Positions 6,719 to 14,675 of a DNA stretch of 64,000 nucleotides are shown here, piece after piece. The notes below the pieces were generated by a model that was not told the origin of the DNA, did not search any database, and was given only the letters and a program-made list of their open reading frames with translations. The stretch is taken from positions 62,001-126,000 of the forward strand of contig JAEZKC010000059.1 of the NCBI GenBank assembly GCA_023436205.1, read 5' to 3'. The translations under genes were made by a program, and so were the position numbers. Positions within the stretch are counted from its first letter, which is position 1; each line of letters starts with the position of its first letter. Source of the DNA: Fibrobacterota bacterium (lineage in GTDB: Bacteria > Fibrobacterota > Chitinivibrionia > Chitinivibrionales > Chitinispirillaceae).

Positions 6719-8521
6719 ATGCAACAAAAGAATGTAATTGAAGTGCTTCCTGCATCTGTGATTGAAAAAATCGCAGCCGGTGAAGTCGTTGAACGACCTG
6801 CGTCTGTACTCAAGGAGTTAATAGAAAACTCCATTGATGCTGGGGCAACTCGTATTGATATTGCTGTGGAGGATGCCGGTTTTGCGCTGATGAAAATATC
6901 AGACAACGGTTGTGGAATGTCCAGTGCAGATCTGGTAAAGAGTCTCTTAAGACACGCCACAAGCAAAATCCGTTCTGCTGATGATCTGTTTTCGATAGCT
7001 ACAATGGGTTTTCGCGGCGAAGCACTGGCTAGTATTGCTGCTGTCAGCCGGTTGAGTATTGCTTCCTCTGATAATGCCGATGGCTTGGGGTACGAGGTAT
7101 GCGTGGAGGGTGGCGTTCAGAAACCTATTGCTCCGGTTCAGCACCTCAGAGGTACTTCAATTCACGTCAGAGATCTCTTTTTCAATGTGCCCGCCCGCAA
7201 GAAGTTCATGAAAACCCAACGGGGAGAGCAGCTTGCCATTGTAAAAATGCTGGAACAGATCGCAATCCCGTTCCCCGGAATCCATTTCACAGCCACCATA
7301 GACGGGAAAAAAGTTTTTGATCTTCCTGCAGTAAATATTGTTCTCGATCGGATAGCATCCGTTGCAGGTCATGATTTTGCCCGCACTCTGGTGGAGTGCA
7401 GAAATGATAGTATGGGAATCAATGCACTGGCATTTGTTTCCACACCGGAAAAACTTCAGAGCAGGCCTCGATTCCAGAGCCTTTATGTGAATTTGAGACG
7501 GATTGACAGCGATTCAGTGGTTTATGCCGTGCGAGAGGCTTTTTCGCAGTTTCTGGGACACAATAACAGACCTAATTTTTTCTGCTTTCTTGATATTGAT
7601 CCGCATCGGGTTGATGTAAATGTGCATCCGACCAAACAGCAGATTAAATTTGATGATGAGAGGGCAATTTTCGGGTTTGTGTTTCATACGGTAAAAAGCG
7701 GTTTATCTGCGAGCAGTATAAAGTCTGCTGACTTGCAGGCTGGTACTCCTCCTGTTGAGGAAAAACCGATTTTTGAAAAAGACATCCAAAAAGAAACTGT
7801 TGATGCTCCAAGTTTGTTTACCAAATTGTCTTCCGGGGAAGAAGCTCAGACAATACTGAATTTTCCCTCTATGCGTCAGAGTGATAAAGAACTTGACACA
7901 CAGAAGGATGGAAATATACAATTATCAAAAGACGATCGGGATCAACCCTGGGAACTGATACCCTGTTATCAGATTCACGGGATGTTCATTCTTGCTCCGA
8001 TCAAGAATGGTATTCTGCTGATAGATCAGCACGCGGCTCATGAACGTGTTCTTTACGAGCAGGCATTGCAGGATCTGCAGGCCGGCCAATCACCTTCCCA
8101 GCAGCTGCTCTTCCCGATCATTCTGGAAATGACGCCTACAGAAAAGGCGATACTTGAATCAGGAAACGAATATTTCGCCAGTTTCGGTTTCGAAATTTCC
8201 GACTTTGGAGGACAATCGGTTTCTGTTTCAGCACTGCCGGCTTTTTTAAAAGATGGTCAGGTTGAGGAGACGATTCGCAGCATGGTGCGCTATCTGCTGG
8301 AAGGGCGCAGTCCGGATGCCTTTAATGATCCGAGTAAGAGATTCGCAGCTGCTTTCGCATGCGGAGCAGCTATTAAATTCGGACAGAAGCTCAGTCAGGA
8401 AGAGATGAATGCCTTGCTGAACACACTTTTTTCTACGGCCAATCCATATATCTGCCCTCATGGCAGACCGACATTGGTCAGAATTTCTGTTGATGAGCTG
8501 ACACGCCGCTTTTTGAGATGA
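6719..8521 (+). CDS. mutL: DNA mismatch repair protein MutL (endonuclease type)
   Basis: A 600-aa MutL. The N-terminal GHKL ATPase motifs are intact: ELIENSIDAGATRIDI, DNGCGM, RHATSKI, GFRGEALASIAAVS and FFNVPARKKF. A variable linker spans about residues 330-420. The C-terminal dimerisation domain carries the latent nicking motif DQHAAHERVLYE from D436 to E447, plus ACGAAIKFGQ and CPHGRPT. This marks it as an endonuclease-competent MutL, as in bacteria without MutH. The start ATG 6719 directly precedes the conserved 'I..LP..VI.KIAAGEV'; the ribosome site is weak. The stop TGA overlaps the upstream candidate start of the STAS gene, so it heads a compact operon with the STAS, mtaB and HDOD genes. 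Confidence 0.97.
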   Translation: MQQKNVIEVLPASVIEKIAAGEVVERPASVLKELIENSIDAGATRIDIAVEDAGFALMKISDNGCGMSSADLVKSLLRHATSKIRSADDLFSIATMGFRGEALASIAAVSRLSIASSDNADGLGYEVCVEGGVQKPIAPVQHLRGTSIHVRDLFFNVPARKKFMKTQRGEQLAIVKMLEQIAIPFPGIHFTATIDGKKVFDLPAVNIVLDRIASVAGHDFARTLVECRNDSMGINALAFVSTPEKLQSRPRFQSLYVNLRRIDSDSVVYAVREAFSQFLGHNNRPNFFCFLDIDPHRVDVNVHPTKQQIKFDDERAIFGFVFHTVKSGLSASSIKSADLQAGTPPVEEKPIFEKDIQKETVDAPSLFTKLSSGEEAQTILNFPSMRQSDKELDTQKDGNIQLSKDDRDQPWELIPCYQIHGMFILAPIKNGILLIDQHAAHERVLYEQALQDLQAGQSPSQQLLFPIILEMTPTEKAILESGNEYFASFGFEISDFGGQSVSVSALPAFLKDGQVEETIRSMVRYLLEGRSPDAFNDPSKRFAAAFACGAAIKFGQKLSQEEMNALLNTLFSTANPYICPHGRPTLVRISVDELTRRFLR

Positions 8522-8529
8522 GGGGGGAA

Positions 8530-9207
8530 ATGGATTCAATACGTACCCACGTTCTCAAGGTGCCGGAGCTATTTGGATGCGGCACTGTTTCAAAGACTTT
8601 AGCCGATGTTCAAACTGCACTTTCCGAAGAATGGGAAAATCTCGTGCTTGACTTGAAAGAAACGGTGATGATGGACAGTTCTGGAATCGGTATTCTGGTT
8701 TTTGTCTATCAGGAACTAAAAAATCAAGGCAAGTCTCTCCTTCTGACAAATCTCCGCAACAATGTTTATGATCTGCTTGTTGAAACTGGAATAGACAAAC
8801 TGTTCGATGTGGAAAAGCCAAATGGAATAAAAAAGGCCGAAGCGGTTGAACTTCTGGAGCTTGATTTACCTCTTGAAATTAAGGAGGAGAGAGTCGGCGA
8901 TGTTTGTATCCTCAGTTTCACTGGTGTGATGAGTTATCCGGCGGGTGCAATGCAGTTTAAGAAGCAGGTGTTTCTCTCTTTGGTAACAACCAGAAACATT
9001 CTTCTAGATTTTGAAAATCTTGCCTTTTTTGACAGTTTGAGCATCGGTTCTATTCTGCGTCTAACTAGACTGCTTCGGGAAAACGGCGGATCTCTAAGGA
9101 TCTGTTCTGCAAATCTGGTCATTAGAAATATGTTCGCCAGTCTTGGAATCGATTCCATAATCCCTCTATATGATTTCAGAGCAGATGCATTGAAGGATTG
9201 GGAGTAA
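8530..9207 (+). CDS. Double STAS-domain protein (anti-sigma-factor antagonist-like)
   Basis: About 225 aa with two STAS domains in tandem. The first (about residues 10-105) has the conserved phospho-serine region VMMDSSGIGILVFVYQELK. The second (about 120-225) has LAFFDSLSIGSILRLTRLLRENG, again with a serine at the matching place. Such proteins usually bind an anti-sigma factor or a serine kinase in a partner-switching pathway; no kinase or phosphatase partner is present nearby. ATG 8530 is preferred because a G-rich site lies just before it; ATG 8518, which overlaps the mutL stop codon, would add four residues. Its 3' end nearly touches mtaB. Confidence 0.82.
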   Translation: MDSIRTHVLKVPELFGCGTVSKTLADVQTALSEEWENLVLDLKETVMMDSSGIGILVFVYQELKNQGKSLLLTNLRNNVYDLLVETGIDKLFDVEKPNGIKKAEAVELLELDLPLEIKEERVGDVCILSFTGVMSYPAGAMQFKKQVFLSLVTTRNILLDFENLAFFDSLSIGSILRLTRLLRENGGSLRICSANLVIRNMFASLGIDSIIPLYDFRADALKDWE

Positions 9208-9209
9208 CG

Positions 9210-10529
9210 TTGAGTGAACTGCTGGCCCGAAAAGTGGCCTTGCATTCCATTGGATGCAGAACAAATCAGGAAGAGCTGGAAGCACTCAGTGTTGGTCTGC
9301 AGGCTGCAGGTTTCTGTATCACAGAAGACTTAACTTCTGCAGATATTGTCATCGTTAACACCTGTTCTGTAACCTCGTTTACAGAGTCAAAAACTCGCCG
9401 GTTCCTGAATGGCCTCTCCCGTTCAGCCCCTCAGGCCAAACTCCTGATCACCGGTTGTTTCGCTCAACAGAAGGGGGCAATTTTAAAGGAAAACCCCCAG
9501 GTGAAATGGATAGTGGGCAATGGTGAAAAGCAGCGAATTGTATCCATTTTAAAGTCCGAACTTTCGGGATGTTTTCTTTCTGATGTGACTTCTCTGCATA
9601 CTTTACCTGCGGATACCGGTGTAGGGGATCCGATCTCCTCCGGGAGAACCCGCTTTTCTTTGAAAATTCAGGAAGGTTGCGATTTTCGCTGCGCCTACTG
9701 TATCGTACCGGCTCTAAGGGGTAAATCGAGATCTGCACCATCAGTCGATCTGAATGAAAACTTTAGAAGAGCCGTGGATGCCGGCTTCAAAGAGATTGTT
9801 ATCACCGGTACCCATATAGGTCAGTATCGAAATGCTGAAGGTTCCAAACACCTTGTGGAGCTACTTGAGTCTTTTTTTAAAAATGATGGTGATTATCGTA
9901 TTCGGCTTAGTTCGCTTGACCCTCGGGACCTTTCTGATGATTTGATATCCCTGATGACCTCAGAAGCAAAGCTCTGCCCTCATTTGCATATAAGTATTCA
10001 GAGCTTCAGTCCGGATGTTTTAAAAGCTATGAAAAGGCCCTACAGTGATTTAGAATCCTTAATGGGGCGGATAGAATCTTTCCGCAACCTGATGCCAACC
10101 GCTGGATTGGGGGCGGACTTCATCGTCGGATTTCCGGGCGAAACAGAACTCATGTTTGAATTGACTTTACAGCGTGTTCAGAAGCTTGGTTTTACCTACG
10201 GGCACGTTTTCCGGTTTTCCAAACGCCCGGGTACCGAGGCCAGCCAGATGTCTGAGCAGGTTTCCGAATCGGAAAAAAGTCGCAGGAGTGAGATGCTGCG
10301 TTCAACTCTCCTGAATTCCCGTGTAAATTTTTTATGCTCGCTTTCTGGAAAACCACTACGTATAATAGTAGAAAAGGAGCATCCGGTGCGGGGGACGACT
10401 GATAACTTCATTAAGGTTGAAATCCCTGGAATCCGTGCCGGACGCAACACCTGGTTGACTGTTTTCGTAGAGAATAAAACTCAGGGCGGACACTGCCTGG
10501 CTGGAATAGCAAACGGAGAGACCTTATGA
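9210..10529 (+). CDS. mtaB: tRNA (t6A37) methylthiotransferase MtaB
   Basis: A 439-aa radical SAM methylthiotransferase that converts t6A to ms2t6A at position 37 of ANN-decoding tRNAs. The UPF0004 N-domain has its three cluster cysteines in SIGCRTNQEE, VNTCSVT and TGCFAQ. The radical SAM motif is CDFRCAYC in KIQEGCDFRCAYCIVPALRG, followed by the family stretches RLSSLDP, HLHISIQS and GADFIVGFPGE. A TRAM-like C-terminus ends the protein. The start is a TTG at 9210 with GGGAG five bases upstream; another TTG lies at 9198. The 3' end overlaps the HDOD start codon by four bases (ATGA), indicating translational coupling. Confidence 0.93.
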   Translation: MSELLARKVALHSIGCRTNQEELEALSVGLQAAGFCITEDLTSADIVIVNTCSVTSFTESKTRRFLNGLSRSAPQAKLLITGCFAQQKGAILKENPQVKWIVGNGEKQRIVSILKSELSGCFLSDVTSLHTLPADTGVGDPISSGRTRFSLKIQEGCDFRCAYCIVPALRGKSRSAPSVDLNENFRRAVDAGFKEIVITGTHIGQYRNAEGSKHLVELLESFFKNDGDYRIRLSSLDPRDLSDDLISLMTSEAKLCPHLHISIQSFSPDVLKAMKRPYSDLESLMGRIESFRNLMPTAGLGADFIVGFPGETELMFELTLQRVQKLGFTYGHVFRFSKRPGTEASQMSEQVSESEKSRRSEMLRSTLLNSRVNFLCSLSGKPLRIIVEKEHPVRGTTDNFIKVEIPGIRAGRNTWLTVFVENKTQGGHCLAGIANGETL

Positions 10530-11419
10530 TTGAACAAAGTGCTGCTGCGGGAACCAGAAATGGAACTGAGCGTTTTAGTCGCGTTGTCGAGAGCATAGAT
10601 AGTTTACCTTCACTGCCGTCTATTGTAATGAAGCTTCTGCAAGTTGTAAATTCCCCAGATACAAGTGCTGAAGATGCCGCTGAGTTGATTGAAAAGGATC
10701 CTGCCCTTACAAGCAAGATGATCCGTCTTGCAAACAGTGCTTTTTATGGAATTCCCAGAAGCATTTCTTCGGTTTCCAGTGCCGTTGTCATTTTAGGATT
10801 CAATACTATTCGATCACTGGTGCTCAGTGCAACGGTTGTTAAGATTTTTGAAGGTGTCAAGTTTTCAATTGATGCTGATCGGTTTTGGAAACACTCCATA
10901 GTTACAGCAATGACCGCCAAAACTATCGTGCGCCATTTTATGAATATCAGAATGATGGACCCTGAGAGTGCTTTTTGCGCCGGTATCCTTCATGATATCG
11001 GAAAACTGATTTTTAGCCAGTATGCTCCTGATGATTATGTTGCAGTTTTCGAATATGCTAAACAGAACGCTGTCTCGCTTGTAGATGCGGAAGATGCAGT
11101 TCTGGGAATCAATCATGCGCAGGTTGGAAAAATTCTGGCTGACCGTTGGGCTTTACCAATTGACCTGGAGGCATCTCTGGTGTTTCACCATGCACCGCAA
11201 AATGCCGAGAAGGTGGGAGAGCTGGTGAATATTATCCATCTTTCCAATCTTATTTCTCATTCTCTGGGATGTGATCTCTATGAGAACGAAGTCACTTCTC
11301 GCGAAAGTGAAGAGTGCAGAGCTGCTTTGCATATCAGTGGCGCTGATTTCGAAAAAATAGCTGAAACAGTAAAGAATTCCCTGGATAAATCCATAGAGTT
11401 TTACTCTATCATCAAATAA
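10526..11419 (+). CDS. HDOD domain signalling protein
   Basis: A 297-aa HDOD protein (PF08668). Residues about 20-215 show the family pattern: LPSLPSIVMKLLQVVNSPDTSAEDAAELIEKDP paraphrased across the start, SKMIRLANSAFYG, then RFWKHSIVTAMTAK, AGILHDIGKL and FHHAPQNAEK. HDOD proteins usually act as c-di-GMP-linked or phosphorelay-linked scaffolds and generally lack phosphohydrolase activity. Here a histidine-aspartate pair in HDIGK is present, as in many HDOD proteins. It overlaps mtaB by four bases and is the last gene before a strong hairpin. A diguanylate cyclase lies 1 kb downstream on the other strand. Confidence 0.9.
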   Translation: MIEQSAAAGTRNGTERFSRVVESIDSLPSLPSIVMKLLQVVNSPDTSAEDAAELIEKDPALTSKMIRLANSAFYGIPRSISSVSSAVVILGFNTIRSLVLSATVVKIFEGVKFSIDADRFWKHSIVTAMTAKTIVRHFMNIRMMDPESAFCAGILHDIGKLIFSQYAPDDYVAVFEYAKQNAVSLVDAEDAVLGINHAQVGKILADRWALPIDLEASLVFHHAPQNAEKVGELVNIIHLSNLISHSLGCDLYENEVTSRESEECRAALHISGADFEKIAETVKNSLDKSIEFYSIIK

Positions 11420-11470
11420 AATCAATCTATTCAGATGCCATTGATTGGACTTAGCCGAGCTACTTCTAGC

Positions 11471-11510
11471 CGGAACAGGTGAACAGATCCTCTCTGTTCA
11501 CCTGTTTCCG
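11471..11510 (+). terminator. Long hairpin between the HDOD gene and ftsY, probable terminator
   Basis: The arm GGAACAGGTGAACAGA (11472-11487) pairs with TCTGTTCACCTGTTTCC (11493-11509) with one bulged T, giving a stem of about 16 base pairs and a five-base loop. A weak T-rich stretch (TTGTATTTTG) follows. It lies 51 bases after the HDOD stop and 66 bases before the ftsY start, so it could end the mutL operon or attenuate ftsY. The imperfect U-tract lowers confidence in termination as such. Confidence 0.6.
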
Positions 11511-11576
11511 TTGTATTTTGTGTGCAGGCAATCTATTTTATCGCCAAACTCCAGAAACTACTATCAAGAGAGATAT

Positions 11577-12482
11577 ATGAGTTTTTTTTCTAAACTTAAA
11601 GAAGGACTTAGTAAAACTCGTTTTCAGATCAGCTCTATTGTAAAGGGTGATCAGACGTTCGGTGAAGATTTTTTTGACACGCTGGAAGAGGCTTTGATTT
11701 CTGCGGATATAGGCTTGGAGCTCTCTGAGAGCATTATCGAAGATTTGAGGGCTGAGATAAAAGCGCGAAACATAAAGGACACTGTGGCCGCATACAATCT
11801 GCTCAAGGAAATGCTGGCCGAAGATCTTACTGTCTCCAAACAGCCTGAGGATTTTCCACCGAAGCCCTGGGTGATTCTGGTTGTGGGTGTAAACGGAGTC
11901 GGAAAGACGACCACAATAGGTAAACTGGCTCATGAGTTGAAACAACAGGGTAAAAAAGTGATGCTTGGTGCTGCTGATACATTCCGGGCAGGGGCAATCG
12001 AGCAGTTAAAGATCTGGGCTCAGCGAACCGGATCTGAATTCGTGGCCCAGCATGAAGGTGCCGATGCTGCCAGTGTGGCTTTTGATGCCATGGAAGCTGC
12101 AAAGAGCAGAGATATTGATGTGCTCATTCTTGATACTGCAGGCAGACTACATGTAAAAGTAAACTTAATGAATGAGCTGGAAAAGATTCTCCGGGTTATA
12201 AAAAGAAATACACCTCATGCGCCCAATGAAATAGTATTGGTGGTCGATGCCACAACCGGACAGAATGCTATGAAGCAGGCTGAAGTTTTCAACGGCCTTA
12301 TGGGTTTATCCGGTCTGGTGATTACGAAACTGGATGGAACTGCCAAGGGTGGAATAGCCATCGCGCTTACTCGAAGACTGAACGTTCCCATCAAGAAAAT
12401 CGGAGTGGGCGAGGGGATTGAGGATCTTCAGGATTTCGACCCGCGCACTTATGTAGAAGCCATGTTCGGTGATATAACCTGA
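11577..12482 (+). CDS. ftsY: Signal recognition particle receptor FtsY
   Basis: A 301-aa SRP GTPase that docks the ribosome-SRP complex at the inner membrane. The NG domain is complete: P-loop GVNGVGKTTTIGKLA, ADTFRAGAIEQLK, DTAGRLH, VVDATTGQNA, TKLDGTAKGG and the C-terminal GVGEGIEDLQDFDP. The acidic A domain typical of E. coli is nearly absent; the short N-terminus MSFFSKLKEGLSKTR is the amphipathic membrane-binding helix found in compact FtsY proteins. ATG 11577 is chosen because the frame upstream overlaps the hairpin and lacks similarity. It converges with the diguanylate cyclase 11 bases away. Confidence 0.96.
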   Translation: MSFFSKLKEGLSKTRFQISSIVKGDQTFGEDFFDTLEEALISADIGLELSESIIEDLRAEIKARNIKDTVAAYNLLKEMLAEDLTVSKQPEDFPPKPWVILVVGVNGVGKTTTIGKLAHELKQQGKKVMLGAADTFRAGAIEQLKIWAQRTGSEFVAQHEGADAASVAFDAMEAAKSRDIDVLILDTAGRLHVKVNLMNELEKILRVIKRNTPHAPNEIVLVVDATTGQNAMKQAEVFNGLMGLSGLVITKLDGTAKGGIAIALTRRLNVPIKKIGVGEGIEDLQDFDPRTYVEAMFGDIT

Positions 12483-12493
12483 CAGTGTAGCTT

Positions 12494-14275
12494 TCAGTAT
12501 ACCTCAACCCGGTTTCTGCCGTTCTCTTTTGCCTTGTACAGGGCTTTGTCTGCGTTTGCGATTAGCTGATTTATTTCCCGGGCATGCTCCGGGTAGGCTG
12601 CAATGCCAAAGCTCATAGTGACTTTTACATCCTGACCGTTTACCGTCTTAAATACAAGCTCTTCGATGGACTGACGAATTCTTTCTACTGTATCTCTGGC
12701 GGTAGTATCGCTGGTTTTATCCAGAATCAGCACAAATTCTTCACCGCCGTACCGTGCAGCTGCATCGATATCTGCGCGGATACAACTGTCAAGCTTGGCA
12801 GCAACACCTTTAAGAACAGTGTCTCCGAAAGGATGGCCGTAAGTGTCGTTTAGTTTTTTGAAGAAATCGATATCGCAGAGAACGAGTGTAAGGGGATCCT
12901 TGTATCTGGTGCAGGAGGAAATCTTGCTGGCCAGAATTTTCTGAAAATGGCGGTGATTGTAAAGACCGGTGAGCCCGTCGTGAGTAGCGAGGGCATCTGC
13001 CTGGCGGATGACGAAAATTTTCTCCAGAGCAAGTCCTGCACTGGTTGCAATACGCGAGAGCAGATCAAGATTTGAGTTGCTGAAAATGTCTTTTTTAACC
13101 GATTCTACAAGCATCATCCCCTTGCTTTTATCAATTCCAAAGGGTACTGCCATAAAAGATGCAAAGTCACCACATTTCGTTTCATCTTCACTGTAGCGAA
13201 CTTCATAGTGGTCCCGGTTGAAATTTCTGAAAAATCCGAAATCTTTTGAATATGCCATCGTCATCAGCGATTTTGAGTTGTCTTCTCCCAGAGAAAATGT
13301 CTTGTTGAGCAGTTCCTCCGACTGGTGACCATACACTCTGATAATTTTGGCTGTCTGTTCGTTTTCCTGCTTAATACTGATTGTCAAACGATCACAGGGA
13401 ATGGCGTAGGGAATGATTTCTACCATTTTGTTCATAACTGAATCGAGGTCCAGATTGATCCAGAATTCCTTCTCCATATTACTCATTGCGGCCAGACGCT
13501 GGTATTCAAGTCTGTGTTCTGCGGCAATGTAGGCGAAATAAACCGATTTTCCGATCAGGCTGGCAATAGTGTTCAGGTATGCGTGATCTTCTGCGGAGTA
13601 ACATTCCGCAACCGTGTTATCTACAAGTAGAATTCCCCGGTTGACACCTTCGGCAACAATGGGACTTACCAGAAGTGATCTGACCGTTTCTTCCGGGGTA
13701 TACTCCTGTTCTTCATCGTAATAGTAAAGTGTTGCGTTGCCACTTGCGAAAGTGGGTTCATACAGAGGCCGCAGGCCATCTGTTATCAAACTCCCCAGAA
13801 TACCGCGACGGGGAATCAGTATGGATCCTTTGAATACTTTGTCGCTTCTTGAAAGGTGTTTTCTTAGAGCGTAGCCGTTATCTGGTGCAGGGAAAAAAAC
13901 TGCAATCGTATTGTATTCAAGCTTGCTGCAGATAAGTGAAATATAATGATCCAGAATACCGTCAACAACTGCTTCGGCCTTTTGCCATTCCTGACGCTTG
14001 TGGTCTGATCCCAGTGCTGTAGGTTGAATCGTGCTGGCTTCCTCAGCAACCTGAGCTTCGGTTATGCAGGGGAATTGATTTTCGCTTGAGCGGATGGCGG
14101 CAATCTGTGAGGTGGTGAACCGTTTCTTTCTCTTGGGTAAACCGGAATACATCATGCTTGTGATTGCGGTTCCCAGTAAAAGTCCAGACGAAACTTTAAT
14201 GTAGCTGCTCTTCATAAAAAGAAGACTCAATCCTCCGGCAAGGAGCAACGAGGGAATTATCATCTTTTTCTTCAT
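12494..14275 (-). CDS. Membrane-anchored GAF-GGDEF diguanylate cyclase
   Basis: A 593-aa protein. Two short hydrophobic segments occupy residues about 5-45 and a basic stretch (PKRKKRF) follows, so the rest is cytoplasmic. Residues about 85-260 and 265-430 look like two GAF sensor modules. The C-terminal domain has the intact active site GGEEF at 510-514 (AARYGGEEFVLIL) with GDTVLKGVA and GLTGLYNHRHF upstream, so it should make c-di-GMP. The product-inhibition site is altered: IRADIDAAARYGGEEF places Arg four, not three, residues before the Asp, so the normal RxxD is missing. The start overlaps the response-regulator stop by one base, showing coupling within the lpt-regulator-cyclase operon. 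Confidence 0.92.
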   Translation of the reverse strand: MKKKMIIPSLLLAGGLSLLFMKSSYIKVSSGLLLGTAITSMMYSGLPKRKKRFTTSQIAAIRSSENQFPCITEAQVAEEASTIQPTALGSDHKRQEWQKAEAVVDGILDHYISLICSKLEYNTIAVFFPAPDNGYALRKHLSRSDKVFKGSILIPRRGILGSLITDGLRPLYEPTFASGNATLYYYDEEQEYTPEETVRSLLVSPIVAEGVNRGILLVDNTVAECYSAEDHAYLNTIASLIGKSVYFAYIAAEHRLEYQRLAAMSNMEKEFWINLDLDSVMNKMVEIIPYAIPCDRLTISIKQENEQTAKIIRVYGHQSEELLNKTFSLGEDNSKSLMTMAYSKDFGFFRNFNRDHYEVRYSEDETKCGDFASFMAVPFGIDKSKGMMLVESVKKDIFSNSNLDLLSRIATSAGLALEKIFVIRQADALATHDGLTGLYNHRHFQKILASKISSCTRYKDPLTLVLCDIDFFKKLNDTYGHPFGDTVLKGVAAKLDSCIRADIDAAARYGGEEFVLILDKTSDTTARDTVERIRQSIEELVFKTVNGQDVKVTMSFGIAAYPEHAREINQLIANADKALYKAKENGRNRVEVY

Positions 14276-14673
14276 CAGGAGGACTTTTCCCCTTTCACAG
14301 TATCAGATGATGTGTTGATCGCTGTTTGGACAGCTTCAAAAATCACTTCCTTGTTGAGCGGTTTTGATACAACGCCGTTGAATCCCATATTGAGAAGACT
14401 GTTACGGGTGATTTTTCTTATAAAGGATGTGACTGCAATGACGGGAACATGGCAGATGCGCTCATTTTTCCGGAGATGGTTGAAGAATCGAATTCCATCC
14501 ATAACGGGCATCATTATATCAGTAATGATGAGGTCCGGGATCTCATCCTCAGCTTTTTTGAGTCCTTCAAAACCGTTCAGTGCTGTGATTATTTCAAAAT
14601 CTTTGTAGAGAAACATCTCGAGCAGATCGAGGGTATCATGGTTGTCATCCACGAGAAGAATCTTCTGTTGCAT
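14275..14673 (-). CDS. Single-domain response regulator
   Basis: A 132-aa receiver domain without an output domain. Conserved residues are present: the acidic pair D9/D10 (LLVDDN), phospho-acceptor D52 in LIITDIMMPVMDG, T82 in VIAVTSF and K104 in VVSKPLN. It probably relays a phosphate signal to, or together with, the diguanylate cyclase that begins inside its stop codon. ATG 14673 lies two bases after the stop of the Lpt permease gene, so translation is likely coupled to it; longer upstream starts would run into that gene. No histidine kinase is encoded in the window. Confidence 0.92.
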   Translation of the reverse strand: MQQKILLVDDNHDTLDLLEMFLYKDFEIITALNGFEGLKKAEDEIPDLIITDIMMPVMDGIRFFNHLRKNERICHVPVIAVTSFIRKITRNSLLNMGFNGVVSKPLNKEVIFEAVQTAINTSSDTVKGEKSS

Positions 14674-14675
14674 CT

